From assembly GCA_035294305.1 (NCBI GenBank), contig DATGLD010000049.1, positions 186,001 through 250,000 of the forward strand: a stretch of 64,000 nucleotides of DNA. Direction: 5' to 3'. The notes below the pieces were generated by a model. That model was given only the letters and a program-made list of their open reading frames with translations. It ran no database searches and was not told the origin of the DNA. The stretch's first letter is position 1; the number at the start of each line of letters is the position of its first letter. Source of the DNA: DASRBN01 sp035294305. GTDB taxonomy: Bacteria > Chloroflexota > Ktedonobacteria > Ktedonobacterales > Ktedonobacteraceae. A program made the position numbers and the translations under genes. Of the stretch, positions 15,527 through 23,236 are shown piece after piece.

Positions 15527-17353
15527 TTAACGCCTCAATTGAATACGCAATCTTTGCAGCATAGCCTGAGCCGCCGTATTCGCCGGCATGGCATCGACTA
15601 CAAATTTACATTGTTCGAAGGCCTCTTCGAGCTTGTTTTCACGTTCGTAGACCTGGCTTAATAAAAACCGCGTCTGGTGATCGGCGGGATTGATCGTGAG
15701 GACCTGAACGAAAGCACGTTCTGCCAATGGCAGTTGATTCAGGCGCCAGGCAAGCTGGCCAATCGTATAGTGAATGCCTGGTTGTTTGGGGTCGAGGCGG
15801 GCCGCTTCCTGGTATTCGCGCAGCGCCGGTTCCAGTTGCACAGTCTCCTCGAAACACTTTGCCAGCCGCATGTGTGCCTCGAGGTCGTTGACGTTCAAAC
15901 GCAGCGACTCGGTGTAGGCGGGAATGGCTTGAGCCGGTTGCCTTCTGAGATAGAGATAGACATCGCCTACGAGTTTGTGCGTCTCCGGGTCGGTATTATT
16001 GAACTGCAAGGAACGATTGTACGCCTGCATCGCCTGCTCAGGCTGGTTCCGGCGCGCAAAGACCTGCCCATAGAGTTTATGCACCAGGGCATTATTCGGC
16101 TCAAGCGCGTAAGCCTGGCCGGTGACCGCATATGCCGGATCGATGCGACCGGCCCGGATGTGATCCTGCGCTAACCGGATCAAAGCTCCCGCCGGGCCGG
16201 TTAATCCATTGCTGCTCACAGCGGGTCTTGATGGGGTATTGCGATCTCCGCCAGGCACTGTGGGTACTGGCGCTACTACCGGCGGGTTCACCCTGATTGG
16301 CGGCAGTTTGATAATGGCCTGCCCCATCTCGGCGGCACTGGTCCAACGCTGCTCTAGATTGGGGGCCAGCGCCTTCATCAAAATTTGCTCGAAAGCGGGC
16401 GAAATATCTGGTCGCAGCAGGCGAACGGGCGGGAATGAGAAGATGCTCGGTTTATTATTGGCCGCGTCATGGCGCGTCAGCACTTTATGCAGGGTTGCGC
16501 CCAGCGCGTAGATATCGCTGCGCGGTTCAGGCATGCCGTGAAGTTGTTCGGGGGGAGCGTAACCAATCGTCATAATAATCGTCGATTGGCGCTGTGATTG
16601 CACCGTGCGGGCAATGCCGAAGTCAATCAGCTTGATCTCGTCCTGGTTGGTCACCATGATATTGGAAGGCTTCAGATCACGAAAAATTACCGGTGGCTTC
16701 TGATTGTGGAGATAAGTTAAGACACTGCATACTTGCTGCCCCCAGCTGCGAGCGCGCGCTTCCGAAACGCCGCGCGCTCCATTCACGCCAGGGACATTCC
16801 CCTCTTTTTCCAGTACCTCGGCAAGTGTTCTTCCCTCAATAAAATCCATGACCAGGTAATGTCTCTCGCCCTCGGCAAAGAAGTCACGTACGCGAGGAAT
16901 GCAGGGATGATTCAGATCGAGCAGGAATGTTGCCTCGCGTTTGAACCACTCAACGGCTTTCCCCCGTTCTTCATCCGTCGTGAAGTCGTCCAGCATCTCT
17001 TTGACGGCGCATGGACGATCAAAACGCGTATCTATTGCGCGGTAGACGGCGCCCATACCCCCGGCGGCCACCAGTTTCTCAATGCGATATCGTCCGAACG
17101 AAAGCTCCGTACCTGCAGGTAAACGATGATGCCCTCCCTCACTGATTTTCGCACCGCTATCCACGTTCCCATTGTTTTTTGCGCCGGAGGATACCTGTTG
17201 CGCAGATTGCGCGGAATTGGGAACAGAGAGCGCCTGAGGAGCCACGGGCGGCAAAGGATATTCCGGCGGATTGCCTCCCATAGCACTTTGCGGAGTGGCC
17301 GGATTGCTAAGGGAAGCCGGATTGTTAGGGTCAAATGGATAATTATTCACCAT
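15527..17353 (-). CDS. Ser/Thr protein kinase with C-terminal TPR repeats
   Basis: This 608-residue soluble kinase has a Pro/Asn/Ser-rich N-terminal 80 residues. The kinase domain (about 88-360) shows VAAGGMGAVYRA (P loop), CAVKEML (Lys), VIFRDLKPSNIM (catalytic loop with Phe in place of the His of HRD; Asp kept), LIDFGIAR (DFG) and IGYAPPEQL. A Pro/Val linker precedes five or more TPR units (about 395-605), e.g. NNALVHKLYGQVFARRNQPE, probably for partner binding. No membrane helix is seen, unlike many PknB-type kinases. Its promoter is at 17435-17443, and the PP2C gene follows, so the two form a kinase/phosphatase pair. Confidence 0.92.
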   Translation of the reverse strand: MVNNYPFDPNNPASLSNPATPQSAMGGNPPEYPLPPVAPQALSVPNSAQSAQQVSSGAKNNGNVDSGAKISEGGHHRLPAGTELSFGRYRIEKLVAAGGMGAVYRAIDTRFDRPCAVKEMLDDFTTDEERGKAVEWFKREATFLLDLNHPCIPRVRDFFAEGERHYLVMDFIEGRTLAEVLEKEGNVPGVNGARGVSEARARSWGQQVCSVLTYLHNQKPPVIFRDLKPSNIMVTNQDEIKLIDFGIARTVQSQRQSTIIMTIGYAPPEQLHGMPEPRSDIYALGATLHKVLTRHDAANNKPSIFSFPPVRLLRPDISPAFEQILMKALAPNLEQRWTSAAEMGQAIIKLPPIRVNPPVVAPVPTVPGGDRNTPSRPAVSSNGLTGPAGALIRLAQDHIRAGRIDPAYAVTGQAYALEPNNALVHKLYGQVFARRNQPEQAMQAYNRSLQFNNTDPETHKLVGDVYLYLRRQPAQAIPAYTESLRLNVNDLEAHMRLAKCFEETVQLEPALREYQEAARLDPKQPGIHYTIGQLAWRLNQLPLAERAFVQVLTINPADHQTRFLLSQVYERENKLEEAFEQCKFVVDAMPANTAAQAMLQRLRIQLRR

Positions 17354-17434
17354 ATTTTTTCATCGCTCTTTAGTGCATGTCCAGGCAGAAACCCAGGTGA
17401 TGGCAAGAAACCGCCTTTACAATAATCTGGCCGC

Positions 17435-17443
17435 ATTATAACA
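17435..17443 (-). promoter_or_regulatory. Extended -10 promoter for the kinase/phosphatase operon
   Basis: On the minus strand TGTTATAAT is a perfect extended -10 element, about 80 bases upstream of the kinase ATG at 17353. No clear -35 hexamer is seen. Confidence 0.55.
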
Positions 17444-17511
17444 TATTCTTCAATAAAGGGCAGTAGGAAAAAACACATCCCCAATGCGACCTACTCCACA
17501 AATGTTGCATC

Positions 17512-18945
17512 TCAACCTGCATTATTCAGTTCTTGATCTGCCTGCTCCGCTGCCTCCACATCCGCCTTCATCCAGCGAGCGCCGAAAATGCCAACCAGGC
17601 CGGCAATTACTAATGCAGGTGTACAGGTAATCAATAGGGCATGGCTCAAGTCCTGCCCGCCTACGCTGTTCTTGAAATGCAGTCCATGCGTCGGGTCAAA
17701 GACGGTCGCCAGTGTTCCTACCAGCGAGGGTGCAAAAGCGTCGCCCAGCAGGTGAGCAATGAGCAATGTGAGGGCCACTGCCGATGCTCGCAGGATCGAT
17801 GGCACGACATCCTGCGTGGCAGCCGTGCTGGGGCCCTGGTAAAACAGGATCAACAGCGTGGTAAGGATAAAGAAGATGCTAAAAATTCTGAGATCATGCA
17901 CAGTAACTGCTACGGCAAAAGATGGGGCGCTCAACAAGAAGCCGATGCCGCACACCAGCACGCGTGCTCCTGGGTGGTGCCGGTTCAGGACATCTGCCAG
18001 GTAGCCACCAAGAATCGTGCCAGCCATGCCCGCGAACACGATCACGGCCCCCGAGAAGAGACCTGCCTGCCCCGAAGTCAGGCCGAAGGTGTCTTTCTGT
18101 TGCAAATAGGTCGGCAAAAAGACAACGTTTACTCCTAACACGAAGAATGCGAAAATCTGCATTACAATCAAGACTACCAGTGTTTTAATGCTTAGCAGGG
18201 TTCTAAACTGGGCAAAGATGCTCGAAGTAATGTGCAGTGTATGTGGTGGCTCTTCTAATTCAGTCGCGTTGCCAAACGAAAGGGGTTCCAGTTCTACAGC
18301 CTCCTGATCGGCCTGATTGCGGCGGGGTTCGCGTATCCTCCATGCCAGAAATGCCAGGATCAGGCCAGGAATGCCGGTAAAGATGAATGCCAAGCGCCAG
18401 CTGCCGGGGAAGATACCGGCTACCTCGCCGCCAACCACAAAACCGACCAGGATACCAACCAACTGGCCGACACTCCACCAGCTCATGACGCGCGAGCGTG
18501 TGGCGCGTCGAAAATAGTCGCTCATGAGCGCGGTACCGGCGGGGAAATAGCCCGCTTCACCAATACCCAGAATCATGCGCGAAAGGAAGAGCGTGATAAA
18601 GCTGTTTGCCAGCGCAGTGAGGGCGGTAGCTACACTCCATACGGCCACACAGATGGCAACCACGTTTCTGCGCTTGACTCGATCGGCCCAGATGCCCAGG
18701 GGTACCGTTCCAAGTGTATAGACGATCAGAAAAGCCGATGCGATATAGCCAATACCATCAAATCCAAACCCCAGTTCTTTTGCTACCACATTGGCCGCGC
18801 CGGTTAGCACATTACGATCAAGATAGTTCAGAAAGTTGATGCTGAACATCACCCAGAAGACGTAAGCGGGATAGCCACTCAAAATGCGCCTGGGAACACG
18901 AGCGTTGGCTTCGGAAGAGTCAGAAGAGGTCGTGATATCACTCAT
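17512..18945 (-). CDS. MFS transporter
   Basis: This is a 477-residue carrier with twelve predicted helices. It shows the family A motif variant in loop 2-3 (GIWADRVKRRNVVA) and a signature near helix 4-5 (RMILGIGEAGYFPAGTALMS) seen in the ACS/spinster-like branch of the major facilitator superfamily. A long polar loop lies between helices 6 and 7. ATG 18943-18945 has GGAGG five bases upstream; the GTG at 18957 overlaps that site and is rejected. No neighbour indicates a substrate; organic anions or lipids are possible for this branch. Confidence 0.85.
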   Translation of the reverse strand: MSDITTSSDSSEANARVPRRILSGYPAYVFWVMFSINFLNYLDRNVLTGAANVVAKELGFGFDGIGYIASAFLIVYTLGTVPLGIWADRVKRRNVVAICVAVWSVATALTALANSFITLFLSRMILGIGEAGYFPAGTALMSDYFRRATRSRVMSWWSVGQLVGILVGFVVGGEVAGIFPGSWRLAFIFTGIPGLILAFLAWRIREPRRNQADQEAVELEPLSFGNATELEEPPHTLHITSSIFAQFRTLLSIKTLVVLIVMQIFAFFVLGVNVVFLPTYLQQKDTFGLTSGQAGLFSGAVIVFAGMAGTILGGYLADVLNRHHPGARVLVCGIGFLLSAPSFAVAVTVHDLRIFSIFFILTTLLILFYQGPSTAATQDVVPSILRASAVALTLLIAHLLGDAFAPSLVGTLATVFDPTHGLHFKNSVGGQDLSHALLITCTPALVIAGLVGIFGARWMKADVEAAEQADQELNNAG

Positions 18946-19053
18946 GTGCGCCTCCACGTCGAGGATAAATAAAAATAATTAAGAACGAGGCAAGCCTCGG
19001 ATATAGCGACTATTGTACCATGAGCTTATCTTGTTGACTAGAGCGTCCTGTGC

Positions 19054-19887
19054 CTACTTCTTCACGCTCAACATTTCCAAAAAGCTCCATGATTTCAGAT
19101 CGCGCTCCAGGTGAAAGCGTAAGAGGCTGTGCATCATCATCTCTAGCTCGATCTGCAACTGCTCGTCCAGGCACAGGCGTGAGGCCTCTATCCACTTGCC
19201 GCGCTGCAGGAAACGCAACACTTTGAGGGCATTCAATGAGAGACGACGCTCCCAGAAGCGCGAACATTGCGGGCACAGGACGCCCCCCAGAGAGGCTTTG
19301 AAGCCGTTCTCTTCCGGCAGCAGCTCGTTTCCACAGTGAGCGCAGTTCTGTAGCGCAGGCTCATAGCCGATTGCCGAGAGCAGGTGCAGTTCAAAGTAGC
19401 GCAGTAGCAATCGAGTGTGTTCGTCTGCTTTGACTTCGTCCCCGGCAGGTTCGGTGCCATTGGTGCGCTGTTGCTCAAGAGCCATGGCGTCCGCGTCCAG
19501 GTAGCGTAAGGTTTCAAGCAGCAAGGCATAGATATCGAGGTGGGGCGTCGAATCTTCGACAAAGCGATCAACCAGTTCGGCGAGATAGAAGCCGCAGGTC
19601 ATATGCCAGAGGTCGGATCGTAAATGCAGAAAGTTTTCGCGTCCCTCGGCCTGGGTTACGATGTCGAGATTGCGGCCAAGCGCCACCTGTAACTGGCTGC
19701 GGCTGAGCAGTTCAAGATGGCCGGCCAGTTTGCTGACGGGGCGGCGCGTGCCCTTGGCGATGGCATGATATTTCCCCTTGCCCGGCGTAAAGAGGGTAAC
19801 GATACGGTCGGCTTCGCCTAAGTCGATGCGCTTGAGGATGATCGCTTCTGTGGAATAACTATGTTGCTGTCGCATGGGGAAAACCAT
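19054..19887 (-). CDS. recO: DNA repair protein RecO
   Basis: RecO loads RecA at gaps with RecR and anneals single strands. The 277-residue protein has the N-terminal OB fold (STEAIILKRIDLGEADRIVT, LFTPGKGKYHAIAKGTRR) and a zinc finger of CAHCG...CPQC type near residues 190-215, then the helical C-terminus. The start is uncertain between ATG 19887 and ATG 19875; neither has a strong ribosome site. Two tRNA genes lie just upstream on the same strand, so transcription from the tRNA promoter may continue into recO. Confidence 0.93.
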   Translation of the reverse strand: MVFPMRQQHSYSTEAIILKRIDLGEADRIVTLFTPGKGKYHAIAKGTRRPVSKLAGHLELLSRSQLQVALGRNLDIVTQAEGRENFLHLRSDLWHMTCGFYLAELVDRFVEDSTPHLDIYALLLETLRYLDADAMALEQQRTNGTEPAGDEVKADEHTRLLLRYFELHLLSAIGYEPALQNCAHCGNELLPEENGFKASLGGVLCPQCSRFWERRLSLNALKVLRFLQRGKWIEASRLCLDEQLQIELEMMMHSLLRFHLERDLKSWSFLEMLSVKK

Positions 19888-19932
19888 CACTACTCAATAA
19901 AAAGACGTGACTCCGAGATCACGTCTGATGGG

Positions 19933-20003
19933 AGGCGACGAGCGGATTCGAACCGCTGGTGCAGCTTTTGCAGAGCCGTGCCTTACCACTTGGCGACGTC
20001 GCC
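19933..20003 (-). tRNA. tRNA-Cys (GCA)
   Basis: A 71-base cloverleaf: acceptor GGCGACG pairs with CGTCGCC, the discriminator is U73 as expected for Cys, the anticodon stem is CGGCT/AGCTG with loop CTGCAAA (anticodon GCA), and the T arm holds GGTTCGAATCC. CCA is not encoded. Confidence 0.95.
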
Positions 20004-20026
20004 GGAAAAACCAGTGAATGATGGGG

Positions 20027-20098
20027 AGCGGGAGACGGGGATCGAACCCGCGACTTTCTCCTTGGCAAGGAGATGCTCTACCACTGAGCCACTCCCGC
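20027..20098 (-). tRNA. tRNA-Gly (GCC)
   Basis: A 72-base cloverleaf: acceptor GCGGGAG pairs with CTCCCGC, discriminator U73, D arm GCTCAGTGGTAGAGC, anticodon stem TCTCC/GGAGA with loop TTGCCAA (anticodon GCC), T arm GGTTCGATCC. It is 23 bases upstream of tRNA-Cys and probably in the same transcript. Confidence 0.95.
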
Positions 20099-20162
20099 TA
20101 ATATTGCCTTGCTTTCGTAACAGTAAGATATCATACATCAGGTGATTTGTCAACAGGTTTTT

Positions 20163-20289
20163 CTGCCATCCACTCATAATTCTTGCAGCGGGCCTACGGC
20201 CCGTCAGGACGGGAGGGGAAGCAAGCGGGGACACCCCGCACCCCGGCAGGGGTGAAACCCCTGCACCCCGAGTTATGAGTGGATGTCAG
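20163..20289. mobile_element. 127-bp MITE-like element with 17-bp inverted ends and a 6-bp target duplication
   Basis: The ends are CTGCCATCCACTCATAA (20163-20179) and TTATGAGTGGATGTCAG (20273-20289), inverted repeats with one mismatch. Both ends are flanked by GTTTTT (20157-20162 and 20290-20295), which looks like a target-site duplication. The inside has no coding capacity but three GC-rich hairpins: CGGGCC-TACGGCCCG, GCGGGG-ACA-CCCCGC and CAGGGG-TGAAA-CCCCTG. No second copy is in this window, and no matching transposase is nearby. Confidence 0.7.
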
Positions 20290-20681
20290 GTTTTTGCCTT
20301 GAGACGGGGCGATTTAAAGGTCCTGGATATAAAAGCCCTAAACGAGGGAAAATGGCAGCACATGATAGTAGTCAGCAATCTTTTTCATGTGCCAGGGATC
20401 CCCACTACAGCATGAGCTACGATAACGAGGGACGCCTGGCAAGCTGGACAACACCCGGTGGCACGACGGCAACGGACAGCTTCCTCTATGACAACGAGGG
20501 CAATCGTGTCTTGCAGCGCGCCAGCGACTCCACCGGCATCACCGACACCATCATGTTTGACAGTTACCTGGAAATTGTCATCCACAACGGTAGTACCACG
20601 ATCAGCAGGTATTGCAGCGCTGGCCGGCAGCGGGTGGCCATTGCTCCTACAGAGGTACTGGCATCTCCTCTCGACTTTTGA
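20283..20681 (+). pseudogene. Remnant of an RHS/YD-repeat protein
   Basis: The open frame of about 130 codons holds two clear YD-repeat units: SYDNEGRLASWTTPGGTTA and FLYDNEGNRVLQRASDSTG, then a strand typical of the shell (YLEIVIHNGSTTISRYCSAG). Full RHS proteins are 1000-3000 residues with a C-terminal toxin or effector; here only about 90 recognisable residues remain, without signal peptide or toxin, and no ribosome site fits the start. The left end abuts the MITE-like element. It is best read as a decayed fragment. Confidence 0.7.
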
Positions 20682-20706
20682 ATCGCCCTGGCCGCGAGAG
20701 ATAATC

Positions 20707-23235
20707 TTACTCTACCTTAAATCCCCGTTCTTTCAACAGTTCTATTACCAGCTCCAGCGCCTCTGGTGGTACACGAACCAGGCGATTTTCCTGGGAAACC
20801 TCTGTACCTAGCAAGGGTCCAAGCTCCTCATCTGCCTGGATATCGCGCAGGGCCTGGGCTGAAAGGCTGAGCAAGGGCGAGCGTTCGACCTGTATCGTGT
20901 CGCGTTCCGCATAGCCGCCGCCCCATAATCTGAGGCGTATCAAGAAGGAGGCCGGGATGCCGCCCTCACAGTAGTGTTGTAGGAAGCGTAAAAGATTCTC
21001 TAACGAAAGACCGGAGTTGCAAGCCGCCGCGATTGCCGTTGTCGTCAGTTTGCGCCATCCGGTGCTTTCATCCGGCTCGCTAAAGCGCTCAAGTTCGGCG
21101 GCGAGGTAGAGGTCAACCAGGGGATGGCAGGGTTGTAAAAGGCCATCGTTTTGTAATCGCCACTGCGGTTCGAATGTTGGCAGGCGCCCGCTCTCCAGAA
21201 GGTTCTCATGTATGGGTGCGGAGACGAGCGCGGGCAGGTAGTTGCGCTGCCAGAGTAGCTCCTGGATGTTTGCCAGCTGGTTGGTGGCTACCTCCGCCAA
21301 GCGAGGAGCAAGGCGGCGTCCCAGTATAGAACGTATTGACTCATCGGCATAGAGCGCATCCAGCAGGGTTTCATCCTCGACTTCCAGCAGCGTCATGCCC
21401 CGCCAGAGTTCGATGCGGCGTGCCTGGCGTTCCCACTCGAGCAGCGAATAGCGCACGTTTTGGGGAATATTGCTATCGTCCCCAGCTGCTTGTTCCAGTA
21501 TCTCCTGGATGGCAGCGGCCTGCATGCCGGCCTGGATGGCCCGCGTGACGCTTGCCCTGGTCAGGCGGTACTGCGCGATGCGCTCCAGGCGCACGCGCTC
21601 GGCGAAACGATCCAGGTTGACAAGCAGCGCCTCGGAAACGGGCGCCAGCGCTACCAGTTCGAAATTTGGCTGCACGATCAATCGCCCCCATTCCGGCTCT
21701 TTCATCTCTACCGGATGATCGCCGGTGACCAGCTCGATATCGCGCGACAGGCGGAAGGCGCCGGGATGCTTCTCATCGTTTATTTCGACCAGTCCCAGCC
21801 AGCGCAGGGGCCCGGTCACGATGGAACGAATAAATCCGCCCTCAACCTGGTGCCAGCCTTCACGGTGCGTTAACCAGCCGCGGCGCAGGCGAAAATCCCA
21901 CCCGTAGGGATTGCTGCCAATCGAATAGCGATCGACACGCGACCCATACTGGCGCGGGAAGAGCAGGTAAGGAACATAGAGCTTGGTACGCGCAATAAAA
22001 ACAGCCAGGTCATGCCATATTTCCGGCCGTGCATGGAGGACACGCTGCACAACGAGCTGTCTGGCGCGTATGGCCTCTTCGTGGGTAGGTTCAAGAGGAG
22101 CAGGGGCGGGGCGCAAGACGACATCCGGTAAATAAACGAGTTCGTTCCAGAAAGAGCTTTCGAGCCACAGACGATAGCAACGCCGGGCCCGTTCAAGCAG
22201 GGGCAGGGCAAAAAAAGCATCCGCGGGAGTTGCATACAATGCGCCGCGTTGCTCGTGGAGCAGCCCCAATCTCATGAGCAATAACCTGGTGAACAACAGG
22301 TGGGGGACATCGGATTCAGTACGTATGCGCTCTATGAGCGGCATCGTAGGTGAGCGGTAGAGAATCGGCTGATCAGGCTCATGGTCGCCTCTCTGGAGTT
22401 CCAGTATACCATCGTTTTCTATCAATCGCGTCATCCCGGCGGAGTGCATCTGCTCCACTACCTGGCGCAAGGACGAGCGCGAGAGTAATTTATTGTTGAT
22501 TAAGGGCAGCCCTTCGCGCGTTCCGGCCACAATTGACCAGTAGAGATAGAGCGTTCGCTGCAAAGCCTGCACTCCTTCACCCAAATCCACCCCTTCGAAT
22601 AAAGAACCTGTCTCTTCCTTCTCATCGATCTTCCACTCTTCGTTCGCGACCTTCATCACAGCCTGGGGTACAATCAGCACTCCATCATAAACGCCACTGG
22701 CGTAGTCACGCCCGACAAAATTGGTCTGTTTTCCCCAGAACAGCAGGCCCAGGAGCAGCAGGCGGTGAACCGCTTGCTCAAAAGTGCCATGTGGGTGAGG
22801 AGCCGGATATTGAGGCGGCCCGCCTTGCGATGCATGTCGTCCACCTATGCCAGGTTCACCCGTTGGAGCGCTGGTGGACATGCCGGATGGAGCAGGTTTT
22901 GATAGGGGAGTCGTATCTCTTTTACTTTTAGGAGGATTGAGTAGACCGGCCATCGTGAGGTATAGGGCCAGATCGCGGCTGTTGGCCCGGCCACCACATG
23001 AAACCAGTTCCTTTAGGATTACTACTTCTGTCTCGCTCAGGCTTTGCAAGGTGTCGCGGATTACTGTAGGATCGAAGAGGTGCTGCGCAATTTCAGTGAC
23101 TTGTGCGGAAGCCGGCTCGGCGGCGAATTCAAGATGCAGGTCTTTGAGTGGAAATAAGGACCGGTGTGCCTTTACTAACGCCTGCAAGTGATAGGGAGGC
23201 ACGTTTTGTAAGAGGTAAAGGTCGCTCTGCTCCAT
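20707..23235 (-). CDS. Helicase-associated (Helicase_C_3-like) protein
   Basis: This protein of 842 residues lacks any Walker motif. Its C-terminal half resembles the helicase-associated domain found in bacterial XPB-related proteins: GRLIVQPNFELVALAPVS, the LTRASVTRAIQAGMQAAAI helix, IPQNVRYSLLEWERQARRIE, then LWRGMTLLEVEDETLLDAL. The N-terminal half has winged-helix-like segments (LSETEVVILKELVSCGGRAN). A Pro/Gly-rich linker lies near residues 110-155. ATG 23235 starts two bases after the upstream gene's TGA, so the two paralogous proteins are translationally linked. A DNA-binding or repair role is inferred from the domain only. Confidence 0.7.
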   Translation of the reverse strand: MEQSDLYLLQNVPPYHLQALVKAHRSLFPLKDLHLEFAAEPASAQVTEIAQHLFDPTVIRDTLQSLSETEVVILKELVSCGGRANSRDLALYLTMAGLLNPPKSKRDTTPLSKPAPSGMSTSAPTGEPGIGGRHASQGGPPQYPAPHPHGTFEQAVHRLLLLGLLFWGKQTNFVGRDYASGVYDGVLIVPQAVMKVANEEWKIDEKEETGSLFEGVDLGEGVQALQRTLYLYWSIVAGTREGLPLINNKLLSRSSLRQVVEQMHSAGMTRLIENDGILELQRGDHEPDQPILYRSPTMPLIERIRTESDVPHLLFTRLLLMRLGLLHEQRGALYATPADAFFALPLLERARRCYRLWLESSFWNELVYLPDVVLRPAPAPLEPTHEEAIRARQLVVQRVLHARPEIWHDLAVFIARTKLYVPYLLFPRQYGSRVDRYSIGSNPYGWDFRLRRGWLTHREGWHQVEGGFIRSIVTGPLRWLGLVEINDEKHPGAFRLSRDIELVTGDHPVEMKEPEWGRLIVQPNFELVALAPVSEALLVNLDRFAERVRLERIAQYRLTRASVTRAIQAGMQAAAIQEILEQAAGDDSNIPQNVRYSLLEWERQARRIELWRGMTLLEVEDETLLDALYADESIRSILGRRLAPRLAEVATNQLANIQELLWQRNYLPALVSAPIHENLLESGRLPTFEPQWRLQNDGLLQPCHPLVDLYLAAELERFSEPDESTGWRKLTTTAIAAACNSGLSLENLLRFLQHYCEGGIPASFLIRLRLWGGGYAERDTIQVERSPLLSLSAQALRDIQADEELGPLLGTEVSQENRLVRVPPEALELVIELLKERGFKVE

Positions 23236-23236
23236 A

